Below the pieces are notes generated by a model. That model was not told the DNA's origin. It worked only from the letters and a program-made list of their open reading frames with translations, and ran no database searches. From Pleurocapsa minor GSE-CHR-MK 17-07R (GTDB taxonomy: Bacteria; Chloroflexota; Anaerolineae; Aggregatilineales; Phototrophicaceae): DNA of 64,000 nucleotides. Of this stretch, positions 47,042-56,643 are shown piece by piece. Within the stretch, counting starts at the first letter, position 1; each line of letters opens with the position of its first letter. The stretch is from assembly GCA_019359125.1 (NCBI GenBank), contig JAHHHY010000014.1:62001-126000 (forward strand), written 5' to 3'. Position numbers and translations under genes: made by a program.

Positions 47042-48207
47042 TGGTGTTCCTCGATTACGGTTTCATATAATGAAAGCAGCAGTGCAGCGCATTCATCCCA
47101 CGTCGGAAGTTCGATATCGTTTCGCACCAGCGGCGACCGCAGTTGCTCCAGCACCGCCTGTGCAACCTGTGTGGCTGTACTCTCCAGGGGAATAGCACGC
47201 ACGAAACCGCGTTCGGCAAGTTCGCTCAGGCCAGAGGTATCGGCAACGAGGACGGGGCGCTTCATCGAAAGTGCCTCCATGACCGAAATCGGATGCGCTT
47301 CATACTCGCTCAGCAGCACCACCAACGCTGCATCCAGCAACACGGATGCCATGCCCTGGCGATTGCCGGGTGGGATCGCGCCAATTTCCACGCGCTCACC
47401 AATGCCCAATTCTTTTACCAGGGCCTTTAATTCTGGCTCATAAGGCCCGGTACCGAGAATGCGCAGGCGCGCATCGGGTCGCTGCGCCAGAATTTCGGGG
47501 AAGGCGGCGATGATACGCTGATGGCCCTTGTACTTCTCTAGGCGCCCCACCGACAGGATCAGCGTTTCGTCATTATTTCGAGGTTGTGCAGCGACTTTCG
47601 GCAGATGCGAACCGTTGGGAATGACGACAAACTGTTCCGACGGTAAATTGAGCCGGGTCTGGAATAGTTTCGCCTCGAAGCGAGACACCCCTACGAGTCT
47701 GGTTGCGCCGGCTAACAATGGGCGCATCAGCTTCGCCTGGACTGAACGGATCGAATGCCGCCAGCCGGAAGAGTGTCCCCCGCTGTGAAAGGTGAGAATG
47801 TAGGGCACGTGAGAGCGCTGTGCTGCCCACATCGCAAGCGGGGGGACAAACGTGTGAAAACCCTGACAATGAATGATGTCCCAGGTGCCCTGGGCGATGC
47901 GCCTGGCAATCCCGGGCGCGACGTAGAAGTCTCGATTGGCGGGATAAGCAGGAACGCGCATGATGTGTACGCCTTCGACGGTTTCCTCGGTCGGCAGCGT
48001 CTGACCGGGATCGGTCGTCAAAACAGTGGTATGCACGCCCTGCGCGGCCAAACGACGTGCCACTTCATAGGTGTGCGTCTCCACCCCGCCCATCAATGGA
48101 AAGTAGCGCGGTGTCACCATCAGCACGCGCATCGCCTTCGACGATTCTCGTCCCGGGCGCGGGCCCTGCACTGCCTCGTCGTGCGGTGCATCGATTGTAG
48201 TCTCCAT
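47029..48207 (-). CDS. GT4-family glycosyltransferase
   Basis: 392 residues from the ATG at 48207 (GAGGAA 7 bases upstream; a GTG one codon earlier is possible). Motifs: MRVLMVTPRYFPLMGGVETHTYEVARRLAAQG, HCQGFHTFVPPLA, VGRLEKYKGHQRIIAAFPEI, SEYEAHPISVMEALSMKRPVLVADTSGL. It is a typical GT-B retaining transferase and part of the same operon. Confidence 0.88.
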   Translation of the reverse strand: METTIDAPHDEAVQGPRPGRESSKAMRVLMVTPRYFPLMGGVETHTYEVARRLAAQGVHTTVLTTDPGQTLPTEETVEGVHIMRVPAYPANRDFYVAPGIARRIAQGTWDIIHCQGFHTFVPPLAMWAAQRSHVPYILTFHSGGHSSGWRHSIRSVQAKLMRPLLAGATRLVGVSRFEAKLFQTRLNLPSEQFVVIPNGSHLPKVAAQPRNNDETLILSVGRLEKYKGHQRIIAAFPEILAQRPDARLRILGTGPYEPELKALVKELGIGERVEIGAIPPGNRQGMASVLLDAALVVLLSEYEAHPISVMEALSMKRPVLVADTSGLSELAERGFVRAIPLESTATQVAQAVLEQLRSPLVRNDIELPTWDECAALLLSLYETVIEEHQCAS

Positions 48208-48216
48208 CACGTTTCC

Positions 48217-49305
48217 TCAGACCCCTTCGCGTTCTTCTTGATGTAATTCTGGCGTACTGATCAGCGGGGCGTTTCGACGGCGGTCAATCATCTGCCGGGC
48301 GCGCGTTTTCAGATAACCGACGCCCGTCAGGCCGAGGCCCATCACGACTGCCGCGGACTGTGCCAATCCGTGAAGATCGAAGCGTACAAACGTGCGCGCG
48401 ATGCCGCGCAGGAAAGCACGCGGCAGCGTTTTGATGACGTAGGTTTTCTCCGACGACAAGCTGCTTTTCGCGCCAACAAACTGCCCGATCAGGGCTTTTG
48501 AAATGCCTTCGGCATAGCAGCGTGACCGGAAATAGCGCCACGTCCCGCGCGTTTGCGGGACGTTGTGATATACGCGCGCAGCAGGTTCAAAGATGAACCA
48601 CTGATCTGGAAAGCGCTGAAGGGCGCGGATACAGTATTCCGTCTCTTCACAGCCAACCGGCAGCGTGCCAATCCGGCCAATACCTGACCGGAACCCGCCG
48701 TTGGCCGTGCAGATGTTTCGCCGCATGGACATATTGCAGCCGATCATATTGCGCACGGTGGCGCGGGTTTCGGGCATTCCGCGATAAGTGCAACCGACCA
48801 CCCAGTCAAATTCTTCGGGAAACCATTTCGGTCGCCCGCCCAGCCATACGGGGTGGATGGCTCCACCCACCCCCATGACCCTGGCATCCGCGTAATGTAC
48901 TGCGAGCTGAGCCAGCCAATCAGAAGCGGCGGCGGCATCTTCATCGATAAAAGCAATGATTTCGGCTTGAGCCGCCGCCAGCCCGGTATTACGCGCCCCA
49001 GACAAACCCTGTGCTTCGGCATTCTCGATAACACGAACAGCAATCTGGTCGCCTGATAAAGACTCGTGCGCATAATGCGCCAATGTCCGATAGTACAATG
49101 CTGCATTATGGTCGATGACCAGAATAATCTCGTGTGGCACGACTGTTTGCGCCTTAAGCGACGCGACAGCAGCAATCATGTCATTCCAGCGCAGGTCGGT
49201 ATATGCGCACATCACAACCGAGAATGTCAACGCAATGAACACATTGGCATCCGCTGCCATGCTCACTGTCGCGCTCGTGAAGTCAGTCAACTGGGCAGCC
49301 ATCAT
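48217..49305 (-). CDS. GT2-family glycosyltransferase
   Basis: About 362 residues from the ATG overlapping the upstream stop (TGATG). The GT-A motifs are VVMCAYTDLRWNDMIAAVASL, GLSGARNTGLAAAQAEIIAFIDEDAAAASDWL (the DED acts as the metal-binding DXD), and GCEETEYCIRALQRFP. The C-terminal part has amphipathic helices (ISKALIGQFVGAK) and a region near ARTFVRFDLHGLAQSAAVVMGLG that may associate with the membrane. Likely transfers a sugar to a lipid-linked glycan. Confidence 0.85.
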   Translation of the reverse strand: MMAAQLTDFTSATVSMAADANVFIALTFSVVMCAYTDLRWNDMIAAVASLKAQTVVPHEIILVIDHNAALYYRTLAHYAHESLSGDQIAVRVIENAEAQGLSGARNTGLAAAQAEIIAFIDEDAAAASDWLAQLAVHYADARVMGVGGAIHPVWLGGRPKWFPEEFDWVVGCTYRGMPETRATVRNMIGCNMSMRRNICTANGGFRSGIGRIGTLPVGCEETEYCIRALQRFPDQWFIFEPAARVYHNVPQTRGTWRYFRSRCYAEGISKALIGQFVGAKSSLSSEKTYVIKTLPRAFLRGIARTFVRFDLHGLAQSAAVVMGLGLTGVGYLKTRARQMIDRRRNAPLISTPELHQEEREGV

Positions 49306-50342
49306 CAGTGAATTTCCGGGTTGTTTCCGGTTTCGCTGTCGAGGAAACGCCACATTTTATCGCCCGACTGCCGATAAATTTCCTGCTGACGGCGCACCCC
49401 TGGATGTGCGGATTCCTGATTCAGCAGGTCTAAACTTGCTGCCTTAATCGAATTAACGGCATTGATGTAGACCAGTTCCGGTAGCTGGGGACGCTGATGG
49501 TCCAGATTGGTGGCTTCTTCAATCAACAAACGCATCGCGGGCGTAAATTCATCCTTCGTCCACCCGATGCGCTCTTTTTTGGAGGAGGTATTATTGATGA
49601 ACTTTTCCTGCAGGATGACGTTCAGGACGCGGAATCCGTCTTTGATGGCATTGAGATTGCTGGTGCCATAAATGCGTTCGCTTTCAAAACTGGGGACTTC
49701 CACCACGCGAATCCCCGCCATAAGCGCCCGGACATTCATCTCGGTTTCGATCTCGAATCCATCCGAAGTCAGGTTCAAATCGGGCAGCACGCTCCGCCGA
49801 AATGCGCAGTAGCCATAGCAAAGATCGGTGTACATCCCGCCGAATAAGGCACGTACCATCAGGGTCAACCCCAGATTGCCCAGATACCGATGCGGTTCCA
49901 TATCGACCGTGCCGCCTCCATGCATGAAGCGCGATCCTTTGGCATAATCCGCGCCCGCGATCAGCGCGCCGATATAAGCGGGGATTTCTTCTGGTGCCAT
50001 CGAGCCATCGGCATCCAGCATGACGATAATGTCGCCTTCTGCCGCGTCGAATCCAGCGCGAAGAGCATTACCTTTCCCTCGTCCGGTTTGCCCGACCACG
50101 CGGACCTTCGGATAAAGACGGCGAGCGACTTCAACCGTGCCATCGGTTGAATCGGCATCCACTAGAATCAATTCCGTGACAATCGACGGGATACGAGGCA
50201 GAACATAGGGCAGATTCTTGGCCTCGTTCTTCGTCGGGATGACCAGGCTGACCGTCAGATTTTTATTCTCAGTTGCCGAAGTCGCCGCCATTTGCAACAT
50301 GGCAGCCCGGATTTCTTGTGAGCGCAGTTTAGTCAGTGTCAT
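49305..50342 (-). CDS. GT2-family glycosyltransferase, DPM/DPG synthase-like
   Basis: A 345-residue protein. VSLVIPTKNEAKNLPYVLPRI, LVDADSTDGTVEVARRLYP and GDIIVMLDADGSMAPEEI give the GT-A donor site with the DAD metal motif. Family layout resembles dolichyl- or polyprenyl-phosphate sugar synthases, though no C-terminal membrane helices are obvious. AAGGAG precedes the ATG. It is the first gene of the operon that runs down to the flippase. About 280 bases with no gene lie before the next upstream gene. Confidence 0.85.
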   Translation of the reverse strand: MTLTKLRSQEIRAAMLQMAATSATENKNLTVSLVIPTKNEAKNLPYVLPRIPSIVTELILVDADSTDGTVEVARRLYPKVRVVGQTGRGKGNALRAGFDAAEGDIIVMLDADGSMAPEEIPAYIGALIAGADYAKGSRFMHGGGTVDMEPHRYLGNLGLTLMVRALFGGMYTDLCYGYCAFRRSVLPDLNLTSDGFEIETEMNVRALMAGIRVVEVPSFESERIYGTSNLNAIKDGFRVLNVILQEKFINNTSSKKERIGWTKDEFTPAMRLLIEEATNLDHQRPQLPELVYINAVNSIKAASLDLLNQESAHPGVRRQQEIYRQSGDKMWRFLDSETGNNPEIH

Positions 50343-50620
50343 TTCGTAACTCCTTTAAACTTCTCTAAACCTATCGGGTATCGAACTGTTAATGTAGTGG
50401 AGAAACGTAAATGCTACATCCGGAAAAAAGCAGGTTTTTTCTATCTATTCACAGCACTTGAAGATGTTTCACGGGATGAACTGCTGAGACAAATGTGTAA
50501 CTGCTGGAGCAGCAGGCCGTTGTCTAAGCCACGGCGATCCTGCCAGACGACCAGATTGTGTTGAGGGCGAAATCTGCAGAATCAGGCGCTGGTCGCATCT
50601 GACTGATTTCTGCCAAGGCC

Positions 50621-51340
50621 TTACGTTGTTTGCCCTGATTTCAGAAGTTGCAGGCTTTCAATTCGATTTGTATCTGCCTCCATGTTCTCGTAAGAGACAA
50701 AATCGAAGCTGCCTTTGAAAGAGACGACGGTGGCGGGAATACCCACTGCGGTTGCACGATCAGGCACTGACTTGGTAACGACCGCATTCGCACCTATAGA
50801 AACATCATCGCCAATCGTAATGGACCCAAAAATCTTTGCTCCAGGTGCGATATAAACCCGATTGCCGATTATCGGCATTCCACGCTTGCCCTGCCGCCCG
50901 GCAACCCCAATCGTCACTTCATGCGAGAGATTGCAGTTGTCACCTATGACAACATCGCCCCCAATGTAAACACTCCCGCCATGCCCGACATACAACCCCT
51001 TGCCAATTACCGCCTGCGGCTGAATCGTGATCCCGTTCAACATCTCGTTGGCCCGTTTCAAGAGGATGTAGAACGGTTGCAGCCCGGCAGCCACCAGCCG
51101 AAAACGTCCCTGGTATGTCCATAACCAATGCCCCACACGATAAAGGATGCCAGGCAAGACACCCGGACAAATGATGAACATCGAAAAGTAAGATTGCTTG
51201 TCGGTCACGCGATAACGCGCCAAATCCGACTGGATGAGTTTCCAAAGCGATAGACGGGAATCGGTTTCAGGCTGCACGTCGGGTTCTTGAAGCTGATCTG
51301 CGGCTCCATCAGGAGCATAGAAATGCGCTTGTTTATCCAC
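50621..51340 (-). CDS. Serine O-acetyltransferase-like hexapeptide-repeat acetyltransferase
   Basis: About 239 residues from the GTG at 51340 (GGGGAG 8 bases upstream). The N-terminal helical part (LWKLIQSDLARYRV) is followed by left-handed beta-helix repeats: IQPQAVIGKGLYVGHGGSVY, GDNCNLSHEVTIGVAGRQG, GNRVYIAPGAKIFGSI, GDDVSIGANAVVTKSVPDRA. This is the CysE-like catalytic architecture (His in LSHEVTIG). In a glycan locus it more likely acetylates a sugar than serine, but the sequence alone does not decide. Confidence 0.75.
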   Translation of the reverse strand: MDKQAHFYAPDGAADQLQEPDVQPETDSRLSLWKLIQSDLARYRVTDKQSYFSMFIICPGVLPGILYRVGHWLWTYQGRFRLVAAGLQPFYILLKRANEMLNGITIQPQAVIGKGLYVGHGGSVYIGGDVVIGDNCNLSHEVTIGVAGRQGKRGMPIIGNRVYIAPGAKIFGSITIGDDVSIGANAVVTKSVPDRATAVGIPATVVSFKGSFDFVSYENMEADTNRIESLQLLKSGQTT

Positions 51341-51493
51341 TTGAACCACTCCCCTGCGTTATCGATTTGGTATTGTGTGCTCTACGCTAAAAACTACCGA
51401 AGTCCGATGTTAAAGCTATGCCGCCCTGTCGTTACTGCTGGAACACTGCCTTCCCGCTCAGAGCGCGTGGAAGGGGGGTAGGGGAGGTGCCGA

Positions 51494-53362
51494 TCAATGA
51501 TTGTCCTGCCAGATGCGTTCACCCAGCACACTTAAATTGGTGGGATCGACGCAGCTGTCGATTTCCCAGCCACCGCCCCTTGATGTGCCGGTTGTCAGGT
51601 CGTTGTAATCGCTTCCATCCCAATGCCAGACGATTCGTCCAATCCCGCGTGGCACCGTTGTATTGAACATGGAGTCGGTTGCGGCAACCGTATCGACATT
51701 GGTGCGCACGGCATATTCACCGACGATCATGGCGAAATTTTGCGCCAGCACCTGGTCGAAGTAATGCGCCATTTTGGCATCGCCTCCGTTCCATCGTTCA
51801 TAGGGATGGATGCTGAACACGATGTTTTCGTAGGTGCGCCCATTGAATGTCAGAATATCCTGACCCAGCCGCAAAATGGCGCTTTCGGTGACGAAACTGC
51901 TGTCACGATTGCCTGCGTCCTGCCCGCCAAATGCACCTTCCACGAGGATGATGTTGTCGGCGCCTGCCACATCACGGACGGCGCGTATGACTTCCCGGTG
52001 CATCCACAGCCAATTGTTCGTGTCGATATCATCCTGACCTCCCGGTTCATTGGCAATATCGAACCAAACATAGGGATTGTCGCGGTGTCGCACCGCCAAA
52101 TCGGTGAACCAGGCGATCAGGGCGAGCCGATCATTGCCCTGATAGTACGTGCCGATGCGATCATGCGCTTCGAGGACGACCACGACACCCCGTTCTGTAA
52201 ATGCGCGAATGATGGCATCCAGATCATTGTTGGCGCTGAACTGGGGATACCCAATTTGCCCTGTAAACAGCAGCGAATTCACGCGCACCAGGTTGAACTG
52301 CCAGCAGTCGATGATGAGGGTAGCATCGGGGACAGTCGGTCGTGACCATACCCAGTTATACCCGTTCACATTTGTGCCCCTGGCGACAAAGACGTTTCCA
52401 TTTGGATCATAGATCGTTGAATCGTCCACCCGAAAACGACCTTGAGGAGTCGTCGTAATTGTTGGTTCGCGTGTGGGCGACATAGGTGATGGCAATGTCT
52501 GAACAATGATGTCAGACTGTTCGGTGGCAGGTGTAATCCCTATTGAAACTATAGTCGATGTAAGCCTGGGTTGAACGGGTACAGCGGACGGTTGATCTGT
52601 AGGTCGAGTGGGTATAGCCGAGACAATAACCAACTGACCAAAGACGCTGGGATTGGAGTAAGACTGGTCAGCGGTATCTATGGCCGACCAACTGAGCTTG
52701 ATGTCTCGATCCAACTGTGTTGCCCCGTTGAGCTGCACCTGAAAGCCGACAGTCGTGCCGACTTGCGCGGGGATGTTCCAGACTGACGTGACCAACGGGA
52801 CGGCGGCTTCAATCGCATACCCATTCTCTGTCCGCACGACAATGGCCTGAATACCTACCGATTCCCAATCGGTGCCACCAAAAATTGTCTCGTAAACCGA
52901 TTGCCCGATATTCACTGCCGGGATCGTCAACTGGACTACGCCCGGCACATACGTCGTCTGCGCAAGGTTTCCAGTGGCATTGATATAGATTTCGACGGAA
53001 TCTTCGTTCCAGTACTGGACACCATGTTGTCCCGCAACGATGTTGTTATCGTTGACCTGGACCGAAAAATAGAGATTCCGGGCATCTGCCATACTGGCAA
53101 AACGGAGTGAAGCCGCCTGCTGATTCGGAGCTGGCATGGGACCGTCGTTCACGTCCGCGTAGGGAACGTTCTGCCATTCGGAAAAATCGCCGTCTATCAC
53201 TGCGGTCAGCGGAAACGCGGCGAAATAGATTTCGCCCGCCTGAGGTTCAGGTACAGAGATACCTTGTCCTCGTGTGCTGTTCTGGGGTATTGCAAGCAGC
53301 ATGAGTGCTAACGTAAACGCAGTTCCGCCCGATACGGACAGAACTCGATGTGCAAATGTCAT
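51494..53362 (-). CDS. Secreted GH5-type glycoside hydrolase with N-terminal CBM9-like domain
   Basis: 622 residues with a signal peptide. Residues about 40-240 are CBM9-like (AVIDGDFSEWQNVPYADVND, WNEDSVEIYINATGN, GYAIEAAVPLVTSVWNIPAQ). A Thr/Pro/Ser-rich linker (about 240-310) leads to a GH5 TIM barrel: RGTNVNGYNWVWSRP, WFDIANEPGG with the catalytic acid/base Glu, and MIVGEYAVRT with the nucleophile Glu. GH5 enzymes cut beta-glucans, mannans or xylans. Placed in a glycan-synthesis locus it may trim the exported polymer. AGGAG precedes the ATG by 4 bases. The 5' flank carries a partial copy of its own linker-coding region. Confidence 0.85.
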   Translation of the reverse strand: MTFAHRVLSVSGGTAFTLALMLLAIPQNSTRGQGISVPEPQAGEIYFAAFPLTAVIDGDFSEWQNVPYADVNDGPMPAPNQQAASLRFASMADARNLYFSVQVNDNNIVAGQHGVQYWNEDSVEIYINATGNLAQTTYVPGVVQLTIPAVNIGQSVYETIFGGTDWESVGIQAIVVRTENGYAIEAAVPLVTSVWNIPAQVGTTVGFQVQLNGATQLDRDIKLSWSAIDTADQSYSNPSVFGQLVIVSAIPTRPTDQPSAVPVQPRLTSTIVSIGITPATEQSDIIVQTLPSPMSPTREPTITTTPQGRFRVDDSTIYDPNGNVFVARGTNVNGYNWVWSRPTVPDATLIIDCWQFNLVRVNSLLFTGQIGYPQFSANNDLDAIIRAFTERGVVVVLEAHDRIGTYYQGNDRLALIAWFTDLAVRHRDNPYVWFDIANEPGGQDDIDTNNWLWMHREVIRAVRDVAGADNIILVEGAFGGQDAGNRDSSFVTESAILRLGQDILTFNGRTYENIVFSIHPYERWNGGDAKMAHYFDQVLAQNFAMIVGEYAVRTNVDTVAATDSMFNTTVPRGIGRIVWHWDGSDYNDLTTGTSRGGGWEIDSCVDPTNLSVLGERIWQDNH

Positions 53363-53391
53363 AGAACTCCTGAGTAAACTTTTCTTGCAGA

Positions 53392-53647
53392 ACGACCTTG
53401 AGGAGTAGTCGTAGCCGTTGGTTCCAGCGTGGAGGCGTGAGTGATGGTAATGTCTGAGCTATGATGTCAGACTGCTCGGCAGCAGGTGTAATCCCTTTTG
53501 AAACTATAGTCGATTTGAGCACAGGGTGTACGGGTACAGCGGACGGTTGGTCCGTAGGTCGAGTGGCTGTAAGCGAGACAATCACCAGCTGACCCAAGAG
53601 GCTGGCCTGAAGGTGGACTGGTCAGTGGTATCTGTTGCCGACTAACT
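53392..53647 (-). pseudogene. Degenerate duplicate of an internal part of the GH5 gene
   Basis: This segment aligns in the same orientation to 52436-52693 inside the GH5 gene. Both start ACGACCTTGAGGAGT and share blocks such as ATGATGTCAGACTG, AACTATAGTCGAT and GGTACAGCGGACGGTTG. On protein level it reads GQLVIVSLTATRPTDQPSAVP against GQLVIVSAIPTRPTDQPSAVP. Frame breaks and lack of flanking domains make it non-functional. It probably remains from a tandem gene copy that was deleted. Confidence 0.8.
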
Positions 53648-53776
53648 CAGGCAGAGAATTGTGATGATCTCATGCCTGATGTGCGCAAAAGCCCGCGTTT
53701 TCAGCATCACTAGAACGTCTCGTTCGTCCTTGAAGGCATCATCACGTTCGAGAAGTTCACGCGGGTTGAGAAACAA

Positions 53777-53811
53777 AAAGCGTGTCGAAGGATGAAACTT
53801 CGACACGCTTT
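53777..53811 (-). terminator. Intrinsic terminator of the DUF1616 operon
   Basis: AAAGCGTGTCGAAG (53777-53790) pairs with CTTCGACACGCTTT (53798-53811), a 14-bp stem with a 7-base loop. On the minus strand the stem is followed by TTGTTTCTC-type T-rich sequence. It lies about 100 bases after the stop at 53909. Confidence 0.8.
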
Positions 53812-53908
53812 CCAGCTGCTGCAACAGGGTGAGGGCAATGGTGAGCTAACGCTGCTTTGGTACGCTGATGCTGCTATACCAAATAGAAATCATCATCAGC
53901 GCCCCTGG

Positions 53909-54706
53909 CTAAGGGCTGGGATTCACCGGGTCAGGGGCGAGTGAGACGCGTCGGTAAACGGTCGCGGGCGCATCGTCCCGATACAACAGCGCATCCAGCC
54001 CCTGTACATGGATGCCGCTGGATAACGTAACCAAAGTTTCCCATTCTTCACCCGATGCCAGTTGAATGTCGTCCCATTGATCGACAACGATATCGCCACT
54101 GCGAAGCTGAAGCCGATAGCGCACGGATGTGTTTTCATGATTTTCAATGCCGAGCTGAACTGTTTCCGGGTTTGTGCCTGATGCAGCGGGAAGAAGCCAT
54201 AACTGTGTGAAGCCTTCGACCGGGAGATTGATCGTACCGACACGGGCAATAACGACGGCGCTCACGAGCATAAGCGCGGCGGCACCCACCATCGCCGCAT
54301 GGCCGGGTTTGATGTGCAGTGGCCGGGTGGGTGCCTCGGTTGCCGCAGGTTGGCGGCGGAGCAGTGCGACGGCGCACAGCACGCCTGTGACTATTGAGAG
54401 CAGCAGAAGCCACGAACCCGGCGTTAATTCCCCGTTGGTGTAGTGAAGGAATAAACCACCCATCGCCGTGATGGCAAGGCTGAGCGGCAGTGCCAGCGTC
54501 AGGCGCGTTGTCAGCGGCAATTCCCCACGAGGCAATACTGCCGAAACGAGGCTGTAACCGGGAAACAGGAAGACGAACGGCAGCATGAACAGCGCGCGGA
54601 TCGGCGTACTCCATCCGAGCAATGTCACAACCACGGCAGCGATTGTCATCCCAATGACCAGGAACAGGTCGGACGATTTTTGCATGGAGGCTTTTTGAAA
54701 GACCAT
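53909..54706 (-). CDS. DUF1616-type membrane protein
   Basis: 265 residues. Four membrane segments in the first 120 residues (LFLVIGMTIAAVVVTLLGW, IRALFMLPFVFLFPGYSLVSAVLP, LTLALPLSLAITAMGGLFLHY, SWLLLLSIVTGVLCAVALL) contain the FLFPGYSL motif typical of DUF1616. One more helix precedes an extracytoplasmic beta domain (TVQLGIENHENTSVRYRLQL). DUF1616 proteins occur in surface-glycan loci of Archaea and Chloroflexota; the function is unknown. It starts 2 bases after the stop of the upstream membrane-protein gene. Confidence 0.75.
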   Translation of the reverse strand: MVFQKASMQKSSDLFLVIGMTIAAVVVTLLGWSTPIRALFMLPFVFLFPGYSLVSAVLPRGELPLTTRLTLALPLSLAITAMGGLFLHYTNGELTPGSWLLLLSIVTGVLCAVALLRRQPAATEAPTRPLHIKPGHAAMVGAAALMLVSAVVIARVGTINLPVEGFTQLWLLPAASGTNPETVQLGIENHENTSVRYRLQLRSGDIVVDQWDDIQLASGEEWETLVTLSSGIHVQGLDALLYRDDAPATVYRRVSLAPDPVNPSP

Positions 54707-54708
54707 TT

Positions 54709-56643
54709 TTAGGGTAGCTCGCTGATATCGTAGAAACGGATATGCCCATCATCGAAAAGACGGCTAACCTGCGGAAAACCATCGAACTTGGTCAGCGCAG
54801 ACAATGCGAGGGGGACGACATATTCGTTGGCATTGGGCTCACCCGCTTCAAAATAAACGCCGACTCTGGGCAGTGCGGTAGTCAACCGATCATCGACTAA
54901 CACATAACGCAGCGACACCAGTTGCATAAGCTGGCGCTCGACGAATCCAATCTCTTCGGAGACGAAGATCGGCGAGAGATAAATCCCATCGTATTGATGC
55001 GTAACCGGGAACAACTGACCATACGTTGCCAGCAGCAGGGTATTCACACGGTCAGCGGCAATCCGATCTTGTGGATCGAGATGCTGACCTGCCCATTGCG
55101 CGGCAGCGATGCCCCGTGCTTCGACCGAGCGCGTATCCGCGGATACCAGATACGTTCCAGGCATCCGCGCCCAGGGCGGCCAGCCTGCAATCGACCCGCC
55201 GAGAAAGATGATCGTGGCCCAGACAGCGAATCCAAACGTCCAGACACGCGCCGGAATGCGAAACCGTCGGTAGGTGCCGATGGCCAACGCCCCAATGCCG
55301 ATGATGTAACCGAGCGCCCAGAAAACAAACTCCGATGAGCGATTGGCAAGCTCCCAGCCCGCAGAGGTGAAGCGAAAGCCAAGCATAATGGGATATATGA
55401 ATACGACGATGGCGAACGCCACCGCCACCGCATTGATGCGATAACGCGGCCACGTTTCCGCGCTGTTTGCTGTCGTGAGCTGGACGCCGCGAGTTTGATG
55501 ACGTCCGCGAAAACGCGAACGCCAGACTTGCAGCAAGCCGATGGGCAGGACGACTAAAATAGCCACGATGGAGAGAACACCTACGACTCGTTCCCAAATG
55601 GGTGAGACCTGCCCCGTCGCACCCTGAAACAATTGTCTTCCGCTTTGATCACCCATGATCAGCGCGATAAACTCCGAGACACCACCAGCTAACACCGGAC
55701 CCAAATATTCACGCGCCGCATCGCCTGTCACGTTTGTCCACGCTATGACCAAACCAACTGCCAGCGCGATAACCATGCAAATGGGCAGCCATTTGCGCAC
55801 GCGCCGTTCGATAATCAGGGTTGTGATCATGAGGACCGACAATAATCCGATGAGCGCATAGGCGGTGAGGTGATGGGTGATGGCGATGGTGGCGAGGATC
55901 GGCACCGTGAGAATGAGAAGTTTCAACAAGCTGTGCTGCCTGAATTGATCGCGAATGATCACGATAATAAGGATACTCGTAGCGAGAGGAAGCGACAGCG
56001 TTTCGTAGGCATACTGTGAACCGAAAAACAGAAAGTTGGAATTGCCCATGTAAAGTAGCGCGGCAATACCGCCGAGCTGTGATGAGCGCCCCGCACGTTC
56101 GTAGAAAAGATAAAGCGCCAACATGAACGCAAGTCGCGCTACGCCTAACGAAATAATGCCGGAATCGAATACGTTCAGCCCACTCAGGTTTGAGAAAGCG
56201 GTTGTGATTATCTCTAGTCCGGGATACAGCGGGCTGACGGTCAGAATCGGATTTTCTACGAACAGGCGACCACTCAACAGAATATCGCTTGCTGTGCGCC
56301 AATGAAGAAATTCATCGTGAAAGGTGAAATTGACGGGGCTGTGCAGCACCTTCACCATATACAGCGCCATGCCCGTGATGACAATCAGACCCAGCCGCTC
56401 TTCGCGCCGTATCGATGGGGATGCCACCCGCAGCGCGGCTGGCGCAAAAATAAGGATAAGGCTGAACCAAAAAAGTGGCGTTCCCCACTCCGCGTTATTC
56501 CGGCTGGCGGTATATGCAATGGCAGCGAAGACCAGCGCAACCGCATGCGACAGCGACAAAATGGGCAGCCATCCCCATACTGTTTGCTGGCTATGTGTAC
56601 GTGTGACTTGCTTCTCAATGCTTGTTTCTGCCGAGACTGGCAT
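54709..56643 (-). CDS. Multispan membrane protein, GT-C glycosyltransferase- or polymerase-like
   Basis: A 644-residue protein with about 12-13 membrane segments and a C-terminal extracytoplasmic part of about 130 residues. An acidic loop after the third helix (FTFHDEFLHWRTASDILLSG) resembles the metal or donor loop of GT-C enzymes, and PILTVSPLYPGLEIITTAF follows. GT-C enzymes use lipid-phosphate sugars on the outer side of the membrane, and the DPM-like GT2 protein of the same region could supply such a donor. A Wzy-type polymerase is an alternative. Confidence 0.6.
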   Translation of the reverse strand: MPVSAETSIEKQVTRTHSQQTVWGWLPILSLSHAVALVFAAIAYTASRNNAEWGTPLFWFSLILIFAPAALRVASPSIRREERLGLIVITGMALYMVKVLHSPVNFTFHDEFLHWRTASDILLSGRLFVENPILTVSPLYPGLEIITTAFSNLSGLNVFDSGIISLGVARLAFMLALYLFYERAGRSSQLGGIAALLYMGNSNFLFFGSQYAYETLSLPLATSILIIVIIRDQFRQHSLLKLLILTVPILATIAITHHLTAYALIGLLSVLMITTLIIERRVRKWLPICMVIALAVGLVIAWTNVTGDAAREYLGPVLAGGVSEFIALIMGDQSGRQLFQGATGQVSPIWERVVGVLSIVAILVVLPIGLLQVWRSRFRGRHQTRGVQLTTANSAETWPRYRINAVAVAFAIVVFIYPIMLGFRFTSAGWELANRSSEFVFWALGYIIGIGALAIGTYRRFRIPARVWTFGFAVWATIIFLGGSIAGWPPWARMPGTYLVSADTRSVEARGIAAAQWAGQHLDPQDRIAADRVNTLLLATYGQLFPVTHQYDGIYLSPIFVSEEIGFVERQLMQLVSLRYVLVDDRLTTALPRVGVYFEAGEPNANEYVVPLALSALTKFDGFPQVSRLFDDGHIRFYDISELP

